Assembly (NCBI RefSeq): GCF_026342435.1
Contig: NZ_JAPEMT010000001.1
Span: 2,660,501-2,724,500 of the forward strand
Direction of reading: 5' to 3'
Length of the DNA stretch: 64,000 bases
Origin: Streptomyces sp. NBC_00237
GTDB lineage: Bacteria; Actinomycetota; Actinomycetes; Streptomycetales; Streptomycetaceae
Shown: positions 46,370 to 55,898 of the stretch, in pieces
How the letters are laid out: every line of letters starts with the position of its first letter
Numbering within the stretch: the stretch's first letter is position 1
The notes under the pieces: model-generated
Databases searched by the model: none
What the model was told of the DNA's origin: nothing
What the model saw: the letters and a program-made list of their open reading frames with translations, nothing else
Program-made: the position numbers and the translations under genes

Positions 46370-48029
46370 CCTGCGACTCCTGCTGGAGCGCGGCGATCTC
46401 CGGGTGGTGCAGGTCGAACGCGGGGGACTCCGAGCGGATCTTGGGCAGCGTGACGAAGTTGTGCCGGGGCGGCGGACAGGACGTCGCCCACTCCAGGGAA
46501 CGCCCGTAGCCCCAGGGGTCGTTCCGGTCGGTCTTCACCCCGTACTTGGCGGTCTTCCAGATGTTGTACAGGAACGGCAGTGTCGAGAGTCCGAGCAGGA
46601 ACGCCCCGCCGGTGGAGATCATGTTGAGCGCGGTGAACCCGTCGGCGTCGAGATAGTCCGCGTACCGGCGTGGCATTCCCTCCGCGCCCAGCCAGTGCTG
46701 CACCAGGAAGGTGGTGTGGAAGCCGACGAACAGGGTCCAGAAGTGGACCTTGCCCAGCCGCTCGTCCAGCATCTTTCCGGTGAACTTCGGCCACCAGAAG
46801 TAGAACCCGGCGAACATCGCGAACACCACCGTGCCGAACACCACGTAATGGAAGTGCGCCACGACGAAGTACGTGTCCGTGACGTGGAAGTCCATCGGCG
46901 GCGAGGCCAGCAGCACTCCGGTGAGACCGCCGAACAGGAAGGTCACCAGGAAGCCGACGGACCACAGCATCGGCGTTTCGAAGGACAGGGAGCCCTTGAG
47001 CATCGTCCCCGTCCAGTTGAAGAACTTCACCCCGGTCGGTACCGCGATCAGGAACGACATGAACGAGAAGAACGGCAGCAGCACCGCACCCGTGGCGAAC
47101 ATGTGGTGCGCCCACACCACCAGCGAAAGGCCGGTGATGGCCATCGTCGCGCCGATGAGCATCACATAACCGAAGATCGGCTTGCGGGAGAAGACCGGGA
47201 TGATCTCCGTGACGATGCCGAAGAACGGCAGCGCGATGATGTAGACCTCCGGGTGGCCGAAGAACCAGAAGAGGTGCTGCCAGAGCAGCGTTCCGCCGTT
47301 CTCCGCGGCGAAGACCGTCGAGCCGAACCGCCGGTCCGACTCCAGCACCAGCAGTGCCGCCGCGAGCACGGGGAACGCGACCAGGATCAGGATCGACGTG
47401 AACAGCACGTTCCAGGTGAAGATCGGCATCCGGAACATCGTCATGCCCGGGGCGCGCATCCCGATGATGGTGGTCAGGAAGTTCACCGCGCCGAGGATCG
47501 TGCCGAAGCCGGACAGGGCGAGCCCCAGGATCCACAGGTCCGCCCCGATGTTCGGCGAGCGCTCCAGTCGGCTGAGCGGGGTGTAGGAGGTCCAGCCGAA
47601 GTCCGCCGGGCCGTTCGTCGCCAGCAGCGACCCGAGCACGATCAGCCCGCCGAAGAGGAACAGCCAGTACGAGAACATGTTCAGCCGGGGGAACGCCACG
47701 TCGGGCGACCCGATCTGGAGCGGCATGATCGCGTTGGCGAATCCCGCGAAGGTCGGCGTCGCGAACAGCAGCAGCATGATCGTGCCGTGCAGCGTGAACG
47801 CCTGGTTGTACTGCTCGTTGGACATGAGCTGCATGCCGGGCCTGGCCAGCTCGGCCCGCATCAGCAGGGCCATGACACCGGCGACCAGGAAGAAGCCGAA
47901 CGACGTGATCAGGTAGAGGTGCCCGATCTTCTTGTGGTCGGTGGTGGTCAGCCAGTCCACGACCACCCGCCCCGGTCGCCGGTCCCGTGCAGGTGGAGCG
48001 GCAGGCGCTTCCACGGTCTCCGTACCCAT
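46314..48029 (-). CDS. ctaD: cytochrome c oxidase subunit I
   Basis: This is the heme-copper oxidase catalytic subunit of the aa3 type, 571 residues with about 12 membrane helices. Key motifs are [18 protein letters not shown] (CuB ligand His and the His-Tyr crosslink), [10 protein letters not shown] (further CuB His pair) and [13 protein letters not shown] (heme His). No ctaC, ctaE or ctaF is adjacent, so this is an isolated copy, probably a paralogue of the main oxidase-cluster gene. Loss of a cofactor residue was not seen. It overlaps the WYL regulator gene tail to tail. Confidence 0.95.
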   Translation of the reverse strand: MGTETVEAPAAPPARDRRPGRVVVDWLTTTDHKKIGHLYLITSFGFFLVAGVMALLMRAELARPGMQLMSNEQYNQAFTLHGTIMLLLFATPTFAGFANAIMPLQIGSPDVAFPRLNMFSYWLFLFGGLIVLGSLLATNGPADFGWTSYTPLSRLERSPNIGADLWILGLALSGFGTILGAVNFLTTIIGMRAPGMTMFRMPIFTWNVLFTSILILVAFPVLAAALLVLESDRRFGSTVFAAENGGTLLWQHLFWFFGHPEVYIIALPFFGIVTEIIPVFSRKPIFGYVMLIGATMAITGLSLVVWAHHMFATGAVLLPFFSFMSFLIAVPTGVKFFNWTGTMLKGSLSFETPMLWSVGFLVTFLFGGLTGVLLASPPMDFHVTDTYFVVAHFHYVVFGTVVFAMFAGFYFWWPKFTGKMLDERLGKVHFWTLFVGFHTTFLVQHWLGAEGMPRRYADYLDADGFTALNMISTGGAFLLGLSTLPFLYNIWKTAKYGVKTDRNDPWGYGRSLEWATSCPPPRHNFVTLPKIRSESPAFDLHHPEIAALQQESQVTPAPLDPERARGDHGPQ

Positions 48030-48470
48030 CGTGCCCCCTCGCCGTCCGCGGACCGGGCCCCACCCGACTCATGATGCGCGCGCGGGGCCCGGATCCGACA
48101 GGGGGCGTACGCGATCGGATGCGGGACGCGCGGAGCGCGGGGGAGGGCGGGAGGGGCGGGGAAGGGGGCGCGTAAGGGGTGTGGATGGGTGTTCGACGGA
48201 AGGGAGTTGATGCGGAATCAAGAATTCCGCCGATGCGCGCCCGTCCGCGGATATCGTTCCGGCGTTCTTCCGAATGGGCGTGACCTGCGGCGCGATTCCT
48301 TCCGGTCGGAAATTGAAGAATGCGTCGAGCGTGTCAATTCCCCGGTGTATGGGTGGAATTCAGGGAGAGATAAAGTGCCCCATCGGGTGAAAGGGACTCC
48401 GGCAAACTTCTGTCGTGATCTTGTAACACAAGCGTGACCGGGACGGTGCCCGGCCCCTACGGTGGCCCCC
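48030..48470. other. 441-bp gap between divergent ctaD and I78 gene
   Basis: This gap has lower GC than its surroundings from 48200 to 48440. It holds several short inverted repeats, such as CGGAAT/ATTCCG near 48212, TTCCG/CGGAA near 48300 and CTTGT-AAC-ACAAG at 48419-48431, and probably promoters in both directions. An 82-codon plus-strand frame (48189-48437) lacks the GC-rich third codon positions of real genes here and is not accepted. Confidence 0.6.
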
Positions 48471-48686
48471 ATGGCATCTCTACCGAAACCTCCCGCCCAG
48501 CCCGACGACAACCCCGAGAGCTACGTCGGCCTCACGTCCGACGAGGCCGAACGCACCGCGACGGAACACGGCTGGAGCACCGTCAGGACGCTCGCTCCGG
48601 GCGCGATCATCACCATGGAGTTCCTCCACGGCCGCCTCAACTTCGAGGCGAAGGACGGCAGGGTCACCCGCTGCTGGATCGGCTGA
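48471..48686 (+). CDS. I78-family peptidase inhibitor-like small protein
   Basis: This is a 71-residue protein, ESYVGLTSDEAERTATEHGW then MEFLHGRLNFEAKDGRVTRCWIG at the C-terminus. The pattern (short helix after an SDE-A segment, then RLNFE-DGxVxRC-G) fits the potato-inhibitor-I-like I78 family. No signal peptide is visible, so a cytoplasmic role is likely. ATG 48471 is used; GTG 48462 would add three residues. A strong bidirectional terminator lies downstream. Confidence 0.7.
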   Translation: MASLPKPPAQPDDNPESYVGLTSDEAERTATEHGWSTVRTLAPGAIITMEFLHGRLNFEAKDGRVTRCWIG

Positions 48687-48780
48687 CCGCCCCGCCCCGC
48701 CGCCCCGTGCGGTCCCGGTCACGGCGACGAAGGCGGGCTCCGGTCACGACTCACGACGAAGGCGGGTCCCGGTCACGGCG

Positions 48781-48815
48781 AAGGCCCCGTACCGCTCGAT
48801 GCGGTACGGGGCCTT
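48781..48815. terminator. bidirectional terminator between convergent genes
   Basis: A perfect 14-base stem (AAGGCCCCGTACCG and its complement) with a 7-base loop lies between the I78 gene and the convergent PAP2 gene. It is flanked by A-rich and T/C sequence and can act in both directions. Just upstream (about 48713-48780) a GGTCACGRC-GACGAAGGCGGG motif is repeated. Confidence 0.75.
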
Positions 48816-48846
48816 CCCTGTGCGTACGGGATGCGGTGACGGAGCC

Positions 48847-49869
48847 TCAGCGCGCCGGATGCGGAGCGTGCGACCCGTTGCCCCCGCGGGACTGCGGGGG
48901 CCTGCGGCTGCCCGCCTGGGTGACCGGAGCGCGCTCCGAGCGGACCGCGTGCGGCCGGGGTGCCAGGTGCGCCGCCGGGGCGGGCAGGTGCTGGGCGGGG
49001 CGGGTGCCGGCGTACCGTCCGCCGCCCGAGCCGACCGTCTCGCGGGCGGGTGCGGCGTCCGGGCCGGTCCGTATCGAGGGAACGGCCACCGGGGACACCG
49101 GCTCCACCGTGCCGGTCGGGCGGGCTGTGAGCGCGCCGCGGGCCCGCCACCGGTCGCGGGCGGCGAAGATGAACGCCTCCGTGCGCCCGATCGTCGGCTC
49201 GACCCAGGGCAGCGCCAGCAGGACCAGCAGGCCCGCGGCCCAGCCGAGCAGTACGTCGCTCAGCCAGTGCGTGCCCAGGTACACCGTGGTCGCCCCGACA
49301 CTCAGGGCGACCGTCGCCGAGATGACCGAAAGCCAGCGCCTGGCCCGTGGGGTGGTCGCCAGGTACGCGAGGATGCCCCAGGTCACGACCGCGTTGGCGG
49401 TGTGACCCGAGGGGAATATGTCGCCGCCGAGGAACATCTCGGCGGAACCGATCTCGGTCGCGTAGTGCGGTCCCAGGCGGCCGAAGCCGATCTTCACCGC
49501 GCCGACCGTGATGTTGAGCAGCAGCAGCGCGGCAGCCATGGCCAGCAGCGGGCGCAGCGTGTGCTGCCGCCAGGAGCGCCAGCCGAGCCAGGCCGCGATC
49601 ATCACCGCGGTGGGGCCGCGCTGGCCCAGCACCACGAAGTAGTCCAGGAACGCGTGCACCTCCGGCCACTGCTCGTACGGCCGGAAGAGCATGACCTTCC
49701 AGTCGAGCAGCACGAGCCAGGAGGAGACCAGCACGCCCCAGACGATGGCGACGTAGAACGCCACCGTCGACCCGAGGAGAACCTTGCGGGTCCGGCTCAT
49801 GCCGGGAACCTCAATCTCCGGCGGCTCCGGTTCCCGGTCCAGCCGGGCAAAGATTCTGTCGATACGCAC
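48847..49869 (-). CDS. PAP2-family phosphatase
   Basis: This is an integral membrane lipid phosphatase. Motif 1 is degenerate (VKIGFGRLGPHYA, no canonical KX6RP), while motif 2 FPSGHTANAV and motif 3 GATTVYLGTHWLSDVLLG with the catalytic His are intact. Six membrane segments are visible, followed by a long disordered Pro/Arg tail. GTG 49869 (340 residues) is taken; no ribosome-binding site precedes it, but TGTAAT lies 7-12 bases upstream and could be the -10 box of a leaderless transcript. Dephosphorylation of undecaprenyl or phosphatidyl substrates is typical for the family. Confidence 0.82.
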   Translation of the reverse strand: MRIDRIFARLDREPEPPEIEVPGMSRTRKVLLGSTVAFYVAIVWGVLVSSWLVLLDWKVMLFRPYEQWPEVHAFLDYFVVLGQRGPTAVMIAAWLGWRSWRQHTLRPLLAMAAALLLLNITVGAVKIGFGRLGPHYATEIGSAEMFLGGDIFPSGHTANAVVTWGILAYLATTPRARRWLSVISATVALSVGATTVYLGTHWLSDVLLGWAAGLLVLLALPWVEPTIGRTEAFIFAARDRWRARGALTARPTGTVEPVSPVAVPSIRTGPDAAPARETVGSGGGRYAGTRPAQHLPAPAAHLAPRPHAVRSERAPVTQAGSRRPPQSRGGNGSHAPHPAR

Positions 49870-50418
49870 CCAATCGACATTACAGCGAGTGAGTGACGGG
49901 CCCGGCCGGTCCTGCCTCTTTGTGATGACGATGTGATGTGGGGTGTGTCTCACGCCGGGGCTTATTCCCCGTTGTCCGGGAATTAGCCGGGACCTTGTGC
50001 TCTATTCAATGCGGGCGGTTCCCGTGACTTCCTGAGAAAACGATGAATTCAGCCGGATGATCATTTCCACGGGTAATTCCCTCGGCCGACGGGCTCGTCG
50101 GCAGGTTGATCGGGAGGCCCGTCGCGAGGTCCGCACGCGTAGACCGCCGTCCCCGCGGGAACCACCCACAGGGTGTCGCGCGTGGTCGTGCTTGGTGAAC
50201 GGCGCACGGTGCGCGGGCGTTCGGCGCGGCGCGCGTGCGTGGCGTACGCCACACAGGCTGGGACGTTTCCGTGAGAGATGGGCCACGCACCACGGGGGTG
50301 AACTCGCGTACGCTGACGGCTCACTCGCCCGTCGATGCCGGGCCCACCTGGACGTATCAGACAGACACGTCCCCAGGCGGCCCACCGAGCGCGAGGGATT
50401 CACTGGGAGGTTACGTAC
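49870..50418. other. 549-bp gap upstream of divergent PAP2 and exporter genes
   Basis: No gene was seen. The first 200 bases are relatively A/T-rich and must hold the PAP2 promoter. The part near the exporter contains TACGCT (about 50310), a good -10 candidate, without a clear -35. No TetR/MarR gene is next to the exporter, so its regulator is elsewhere. Confidence 0.5.
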
Positions 50419-52131
50419 ATGGCAGGGACAACCACGGCCGGCAAAGAGCTGACTGCGGGAGGTCCTTGGCGACGGCTCCTGAACGGGGGAGCCAACCGCT
50501 GGGTCGTGCTCGTCGTCCTGTGCCTGAGCCTCATCCTGGTCGCGCTCGACTCGACGATCCTGCACATCGCGGTCCCCTCGGTCACCGAGGACCTGCGTCC
50601 CGGCTCCGTGGAGCTGCTGTGGATCGTCGACTCGTACCCCCTCATCTGCGCCTCGCTGCTGATCCTCTTCGGCACGCTGGGCGACCGCGTCGGACGACGG
50701 CGCATCCTGATGCTCGGTTACGGGCTGTTCACCGTCGCCTCGGCGATGGCCGCCCTCGCGCAGACTCCGGAACTGCTCATCGCGGCCCGCGCCCTGCTGG
50801 GCGTCGGCGGCGCGATGATCATGCCCGCGACGCTCTCCATCGTCCGGGCGGTCTTCCCCGACCGGCGCGAGCGCTCCATGGCGATCGGCATCTGGTCCGC
50901 GGTCACCGGCATCGGAGCCGCGGCGGGCCCCGTGCTCGGCGGCTTCCTGGTCGAGAACTTCTGGTGGGGTTCGGTCTTCCTGATCAACATCCCGCTGATG
51001 ATCGTGATCATCCCGCTCGGCCGTCTGCTGCTCCCCGAGTCCAAGGGCAGCGGCGAGGGCCCGTGGGACGTGGTCGGCGCGCTGATGGCCTCCGCCGGTG
51101 TGCTCGGCGTCGTGTACGGGGTGAAGCGGGCGGGCAGCGGCGATCCGGCGCTCGACGTCATGACGCTGGGCCCGCTGCTGGCCGGTGCGGTGCTCCTGGT
51201 GCTCTTCGTGCGCCGCCAGCGGCGCCGCGAGCACCCGCTCATCGACATGAAGCTCTTCTCCCGCCCGGCCTTCACCGCCTCGGTGGGCTGCATCGTGCTG
51301 GGCATGCTGGCGCTGGTCGGCCTGGAGCTGATCGCGGTCCAGTACCTCCAGCTGGTGCTGCACCTCAGCCCGCTGGAGACCGGCATGCGGCTGCTGCCGC
51401 TGACCTTCGCCGCGATGGTGGCGGGCGGTCTCGGCTCCTACGTCCTGCAGAAGGTCGGCCCCCGGGCCATGGTCGCCTTCGGCTTCTCGCTCACGGCGGC
51501 CTCGGTGCTGCTGCTGACGATGATGGGCCAGGAGGACCAGCCCTGGCTGCTGGCGGGCGGCTTCGTCCTGCTCGGCTTCGGCCTCCAGGCCACCCTCTTC
51601 GGCAGTTACGAGTCCATGCTCAGCGAGGCTCCGGCGGACGCGGCGGGCGGCGCCGCGGCCATCGGCGAGACCTCCTACCAGCTCGGCGCGGGCATGGGCA
51701 TCGCCCTGCTCGGCAGCGTGATGAACGCCGCGTACGCCCCCGGCCTCAAGCACGTCGAGGGTGTGGCGGCGGCCGACTCCACGCACGCGTCGAACTCGCT
51801 CGGCGAGGCGTACGAGGTGGCCAAGGAGCTGGGCGGCAAGGCCGGGCAGGCCCTGTACGACGCCGCCCGGGTCGCCTTCGTGCACGGGCTGCACGTCACG
51901 CTGGTGACCAGCGCGGCCCTGCTCCTGATCGGCGCGGTCGCCGCGCTGCGGCTGCCGCGCGGCATGGACCAGGCGGCCCCGGACGCGGAGGACGACGTTC
52001 CCGCCGGACCCGGGACTCCCGGGGTTCCCGGGGCTCCCGAGGCGCAGACGGTCCACTCGCTCGAAAAGCCCGCGTCCCCGCAGCTGCCTGCGGCCCGCGA
52101 GCCCGCCGAGGCGACGGCGAGCCGGGACTGA
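50419..52131 (+). CDS. DHA2-family MFS drug exporter
   Basis: This is a 570-residue proton antiporter of the EmrB/QacA type with 14 membrane segments. Helix 1 has LALDSTILHIAVPSV-type sequence (LVALDSTILHIAVPSV). GTLGDRVGRRRILM is motif A and GIGAAAGPVLGGFLVENFWW is the antiporter motif C. The C-terminal 40 residues are hydrophilic. ATG 50419 follows GGGAGG by eight bases. A 9-base tandem repeat directly follows the stop (52136-52172). The substrate is unknown; such pumps export antibiotics, dyes and biocides. Confidence 0.9.
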   Translation: MAGTTTAGKELTAGGPWRRLLNGGANRWVVLVVLCLSLILVALDSTILHIAVPSVTEDLRPGSVELLWIVDSYPLICASLLILFGTLGDRVGRRRILMLGYGLFTVASAMAALAQTPELLIAARALLGVGGAMIMPATLSIVRAVFPDRRERSMAIGIWSAVTGIGAAAGPVLGGFLVENFWWGSVFLINIPLMIVIIPLGRLLLPESKGSGEGPWDVVGALMASAGVLGVVYGVKRAGSGDPALDVMTLGPLLAGAVLLVLFVRRQRRREHPLIDMKLFSRPAFTASVGCIVLGMLALVGLELIAVQYLQLVLHLSPLETGMRLLPLTFAAMVAGGLGSYVLQKVGPRAMVAFGFSLTAASVLLLTMMGQEDQPWLLAGGFVLLGFGLQATLFGSYESMLSEAPADAAGGAAAIGETSYQLGAGMGIALLGSVMNAAYAPGLKHVEGVAAADSTHASNSLGEAYEVAKELGGKAGQALYDAARVAFVHGLHVTLVTSAALLLIGAVAALRLPRGMDQAAPDAEDDVPAGPGTPGVPGAPEAQTVHSLEKPASPQLPAAREPAEATASRD

Positions 52132-52135
52132 CCGC

Positions 52136-52172
52136 GAGGGCCGCAAGGGCCGCGAGGGTTGCCGAGGGCCGC
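52136..52172 (+). repeat. 9-bp tandem repeat after the exporter stop
   Basis: Four units near the consensus GAGGGCCGC start four bases after the stop codon. No hairpin was seen. Confidence 0.5.
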
Positions 52173-52248
52173 GTCCGCGTCCTTCGGCGACCCGGGTGAG
52201 GGGCCCTGGACGTGGCCGGGCCCCGGCCCGTAACGTCTCTCCGGAGCT

Positions 52249-52269
52249 TTAACTAACGCTGCTAGTTAA
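52249..52269. promoter_or_regulatory. TTAACTA palindrome, operator of the acyl-CoA dehydrogenase gene
   Basis: TTAACTA-ACGCTGC-TAGTTAA is a perfect 7+7+7 inverted repeat ending 20 bases before the ATG. In a very GC-rich region such an AT-rich palindrome over the promoter is typical of TetR-family operators controlling acyl-CoA catabolism. No TetR gene is adjacent. Confidence 0.65.
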
Positions 52270-52289
52270 GAGAGCCGCCGGAGGGCCCG

Positions 52290-53483
52290 ATGTCCGCACG
52301 TCCCGCCAAGCTTCCGCCGTTCGACCCCGCCGACCCGCTCGGCGTCGACGACCTGCTCGCCCCCGAGGACCTCGCGATCCGCGACACGGTCCGCGGCTGG
52401 GCCGCCGACCGCGTCCTGCCGCACATCGCCGACTGGTACGAGCGCGGAGAGCTCCCGGGCATCCGCGACCTCGCCCGCGAGCTCGGTGCGATCGGCGCGC
52501 TGGGCATGTCCCTGACCGGTTACGGCTGCGCGGGCGCCAGCGCCGTCCAGTACGGCCTGGCCTGCCTGGAGCTGGAGGCCGCCGACTCCGGGATCCGCTC
52601 CCTCGTCTCCGTACAGGGGTCGCTCGCGATGTACGCGATCTGGCGCTTCGGCTCCGAGGAGCAGAAGCAGCGGTGGCTGCCGTCCATGGCGTCCGGCGAG
52701 ACCATCGGCTGCTTCGGCCTGACCGAGCCCGACCACGGGTCCGACCCGGCGGGCATGCGGACGTACGCGAAGAAGGACGGCACCGACTGGGTGCTCAGCG
52801 GCCGCAAGATGTGGATCACCAACGGGTCCGTCGCCGGGGTCGCCGTCGTCTGGGCGCAGACCGACCAGGGCATCCGAGGCTTCGTCGTCCCCACCGACCG
52901 CCCCGGCTTCTCCGCCCCCGAGATCCACCACAAGTGGTCGCTGCGCGCGTCCGTCACCAGCGAGCTGGTACTGGACGAGGTACGGCTGCCCGCCGATGCC
53001 GTGCTTCCTGAGGTGACGGGCCTCAAGGGGCCGCTGAGCTGCCTGAGCCACGCGCGGTACGGAATCGTCTGGGGCGCGATGGGAGCGGCGCGCGCCAGCT
53101 TCGAGGCGGCGCTCGACTACGCGAAGACCCGCGAACAGTTCGGCAGGCCCATCGGCGGCTTCCAGCTCACCCAGGCCAAGCTCGCCGACATGGCGGTCGA
53201 GCTGCACAAGGGCATCCTGCTCGCCCACCACCTGGGAACGCGCATGGACGCCGGGAAGCTGCGCCCGGAACAGGTCAGCTTCGGCAAGCTCAACAACGTA
53301 CGGGAGGCGATCGAGATCTGCCGGACCAGCCGGACGATCCTCGGCGCCAACGGGATCTCGCTCGAATACCCCGTGATGCGGCACGCCACGAACCTGGAAT
53401 CGGTGCTCACGTACGAGGGCACCGTGGAAATGCACCAGCTGGTGCTGGGCAAGGCGCTCACCGGACTCGACGCGTTCCGGTAA
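52290..53483 (+). CDS. acyl-CoA dehydrogenase (glutaryl-CoA dehydrogenase-like)
   Basis: This is a FAD-dependent 397-residue enzyme. It has the family segments GCFGLTEPDHGSDPAGMRT, WVLSGRKMWITNG, YAKTREQFGRPIGGFQLTQAKLADM and the catalytic Glu region NLESVLTYEGTVEMHQLVLG. The R/S-rich active-site arginine and ILGANGIS resemble glutaryl-CoA dehydrogenases, so dehydrogenation with decarboxylation is possible. ATG 52290 follows GGAGG. It stands alone between the exporter and sflA; control by the palindrome upstream is likely. Confidence 0.9.
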   Translation: MSARPAKLPPFDPADPLGVDDLLAPEDLAIRDTVRGWAADRVLPHIADWYERGELPGIRDLARELGAIGALGMSLTGYGCAGASAVQYGLACLELEAADSGIRSLVSVQGSLAMYAIWRFGSEEQKQRWLPSMASGETIGCFGLTEPDHGSDPAGMRTYAKKDGTDWVLSGRKMWITNGSVAGVAVVWAQTDQGIRGFVVPTDRPGFSAPEIHHKWSLRASVTSELVLDEVRLPADAVLPEVTGLKGPLSCLSHARYGIVWGAMGAARASFEAALDYAKTREQFGRPIGGFQLTQAKLADMAVELHKGILLAHHLGTRMDAGKLRPEQVSFGKLNNVREAIEICRTSRTILGANGISLEYPVMRHATNLESVLTYEGTVEMHQLVLGKALTGLDAFR

Positions 53484-53518
53484 CCACAGGGATCTCCGAT
53501 CCCCGGTGAGCGCCCCGC

Positions 53519-53959
53519 TCAGCTCTGATTGAAGAAGCCGCCGGTCTGCCGGCCGGCGGCCTCGCCGCTCACGATGTTCGTGTCGGCGGGGGTCAGCAGG
53601 AAGACCCGGGTGGCCACGCGCTCGATGGAGCCGCGCAGACCGAAGGTCAGACCGGCCGCGAAGTCCACGACGCGCTTGGCGTCGCCGGGCTCCATGGACG
53701 TCAGGTTCACGATCACCGGGACGCCGTCCCGGAACAGCTCGCCGATCCCGCGCGCGTCCCGGAAGCCGTCGGGCGTCACGGTCGCGATGCGGCGGCCGTG
53801 GTCCTCGGCCTTCTCGGAGACGACACGGACCCGGGGATCCGTGACCCAGGGCTCGGGTGTCTCGTTGTTCCCCTCGGCGTACTCGTCGTCGTAGTAGCGG
53901 TCGTCGTCGTTGTCCTCGACGAGTCCGAGCCAGGCACTCGCCTTGCGAACCGATCCCAT
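53519..53959 (-). CDS. sflA: SepF-family cell-division protein (SflA type)
   Basis: This is a 146-residue SepF-like protein. An N-terminal amphipathic start ([14 protein letters not shown]) and acidic stretch precede the SepF domain: [65 protein letters not shown] split over two strands of the fold. It is shorter than dcw-cluster SepF and matches the size of SflA of S. coelicolor, which restrains ectopic FtsZ/DivIVA assembly in aerial hyphae. AAAGGAGG precedes ATG 53959. The symbol is based on size and neighbourhood. Confidence 0.82.
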   Translation of the reverse strand: MGSVRKASAWLGLVEDNDDDRYYDDEYAEGNNETPEPWVTDPRVRVVSEKAEDHGRRIATVTPDGFRDARGIGELFRDGVPVIVNLTSMEPGDAKRVVDFAAGLTFGLRGSIERVATRVFLLTPADTNIVSGEAAGRQTGGFFNQS

Positions 53960-54271
53960 GAACGCCTCCTTTCACCGCGGTCTGCTTGTGTTCCGCTCCC
54001 CCTATGGTCGTCCATCATGCGGATTGCGCGCCAAGTGGATAGTCGGCGCGCAGGGTTTTCGTGACGGTACTGGTGCAGAAGTTGTGGTGATTTCCCAGGG
54101 TTCAGTCGTTGCGGGGGCCGCCGGGAGAGTGTAAATCCCACCATCGGGCCAGATGGGTGAGCAGGGCGACGGACGGGTGAACCTACGTCGTCGGTACGAT
54201 CCCTGACGGACAGTTCAGTAGGTGTCCGGCGGCCCGGTGGAGGCGGCCGGACGGCATTTCGGGGGCGCGTT
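53960..54271. other. 312-bp divergent promoter region sflA / DUF5685 gene
   Basis: This gap contains TACGAT at about 54197, a strong -10-like hexamer for the plus-strand gene, without a clear -35, and a more A/T-rich part near sflA (about 53990-54110). No gene was seen. Confidence 0.45.
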
Positions 54272-55471
54272 TTGTTCGGCATCGTCAGACCATGCACGCA
54301 TCGGCTCAGTCAGGGGCTCAAGACGGAGTGGATGGCACATCTGTGCGGCCTCTGTCTGGCGCTGCGCAGTGACCACGGCCAGTTCTCACGGATCGTCACC
54401 AACTACGACGGCCTGATCGTCTCGGTGCTGACGGAGGCTCAGTCCGTACGGTCCACGGACTGGCGGCGCACGGCGGGCCCCTGTCCGCTGCGCGCGATGC
54501 GTACGGCTCCGGTCGCGCAGGGCGAGGGTGCGCGGCTCGCCGCCGCGGTCTCGCTGGTGCTGGCGTCCGCGAAGGTACGGGACCACGTGGCCGACCGGGA
54601 CGGGCTGTTGGGCCGCCGCCCGGTCGCGCTGGCCGCCCGCCGGGTGGCCAGGGGCTGGGACAGGGCGGGGGCGCGGATCGGCGGGTCGCTCGGCTTCGAC
54701 ACGGCGGTGCTGGTCGACGCTGTCGACCGGCAGACCGGTATCGAGGCCGTCGCCGGGATCGGCACGCCGCTGCTCTTCGTCACCGAGCCGACGGAGACCG
54801 CGACGGCGGCGGCCTTCGCGCACACGGCCGTGCTCGCGGGGCGGCCGTCGAACGCGGCTCCGCTCGCCGAGGCCGGTCGCCTCTTCGGGCGGCTCGCGCA
54901 CCTGCTGGACGCCGTGGAGGACAAGGCGGCTGACGACGCGTCGGGGGCCTGGAACCCGCTGACCGCCACCGGCACCTCCCTCGCCGAGGCCCGTCGGCTG
55001 TGCGACGACGCGGTGCACGGGGTGCGGCTCGCGCTCAAGGAGGCCGAGTTCGTCGACGGCAAACTGGTGCACGTGCTGCTCGCGCACGAGCTTCAGCAGT
55101 CGGTGCACCGGGCGTTCGGCACGAACGCGTGCGGGCACGACGGACACGGGCCCGCGTCCGTCGAGGCGCACGGCAATCCGTACGCCCCTCCGGGTGGCCC
55201 CCATGCGCCGGGCACGCCCGGGGCGCCCGGCGGACCGACGCCGCCGACCCCGCCTCCGCCGCCGCGCGATCCGCGGGGGCTGCTGGCCGGGTGCATGGTG
55301 GCGATCGGACTGTTCTGCACCTGCCAGGTGTGCTGTGCGGGCGAGTACGAAGGTCCGTGGTCGCGGCAGAGGCGCGAGGGCTGTTGCAGCAACTGCGACT
55401 GCTCGTGCTGTGACTGCTGCGAAGGGTGCGAGTGCTGCGAAGGGTGTGGGTGCTGCGACTGCAGCTGCTGA
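54272..55471 (+). CDS. DUF5685 protein with cysteine-rich tail
   Basis: This is a 399-residue protein. It starts MFGIVRPCTHRLSQGLKTEW with MAHLCGLCLALRSDHGQFSR, the DUF5685 hallmark with a CxxC pair. The middle is alpha-helical. A Gly/Pro-rich linker leads to a hydrophobic CMVAIGLFCTCQVCCAG segment, then a final 29-residue stretch with 16 cysteines separated by S, D, E, N and G. Such a tail could bind several metal ions or be lipidated. The start is TTG 54272, because family members begin exactly there. The function of the family is unknown. Confidence 0.8.
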   Translation: MFGIVRPCTHRLSQGLKTEWMAHLCGLCLALRSDHGQFSRIVTNYDGLIVSVLTEAQSVRSTDWRRTAGPCPLRAMRTAPVAQGEGARLAAAVSLVLASAKVRDHVADRDGLLGRRPVALAARRVARGWDRAGARIGGSLGFDTAVLVDAVDRQTGIEAVAGIGTPLLFVTEPTETATAAAFAHTAVLAGRPSNAAPLAEAGRLFGRLAHLLDAVEDKAADDASGAWNPLTATGTSLAEARRLCDDAVHGVRLALKEAEFVDGKLVHVLLAHELQQSVHRAFGTNACGHDGHGPASVEAHGNPYAPPGGPHAPGTPGAPGGPTPPTPPPPPRDPRGLLAGCMVAIGLFCTCQVCCAGEYEGPWSRQRREGCCSNCDCSCCDCCEGCECCEGCGCCDCSC

Positions 55472-55898
55472 CGCCGGTGGGTGAGGGGGGCGTACAACAG
55501 TGACGCGGGTACGGCTGCGGGTGCGCCCGGACGCGGCGGTGGCCGGTGGGCAGCGGACAGTGGGTGGTGGAGTCGGAAGCTCAACAGGACGCGGACCACA
55601 CTCGACCGAAGTCGATGTGGGAGCGCGTGACCAGCCACTGCTGCGAATGCATGAGCGCCATAGAACAGGCGTTTCGGTGAGGCGTCAACCGCCGTGAGAC
55701 GGGCTGCCCACAGTGTGGACATGCTTGACAGTGCGCGGACCGGCCGCCGTACTCTCGCCCCAGGACCGTGCCCAAGGCGCGGCCCAGGACCGTGCTGAGG
55801 GGCTCGGGCCGATGCGTGTGCGTACCCGCTCGTGTTCCGTGTGGTCTCCGGTGAGCGTGGACTCCCTTGTCTGAACCCTGCGTTCACGGAGCCCCCGC
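55472..55898. other. 427-bp gap before the FAD-protein operon
   Basis: No gene was seen. A hairpin near 55590-55615 (CCACACTCGAC-CGAA-GTCGATGTGG) could end the DUF5685 transcript. A good promoter candidate lies at 55725-55755. The region beyond is a leader of about 135 bases. Confidence 0.5.
55725..55755 (+). promoter_or_regulatory. candidate promoter TTGACA-N19-TACTCT
   Basis: A perfect TTGACA -35 and a TACTCT -10 are separated by 19 bases, slightly longer than ideal, 144 bases before the FAD-protein gene. It is the best consensus -35/-10 pair in the window and probably drives the 55899-59756 operon. Confidence 0.55.

Noticed and set aside
48189..48437. 82-codon plus-strand frame in the ctaD/I78 gap
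   Set aside because: Third codon positions are not GC-rich as in all accepted genes and no family is recognised; it is best read as promoter DNA.
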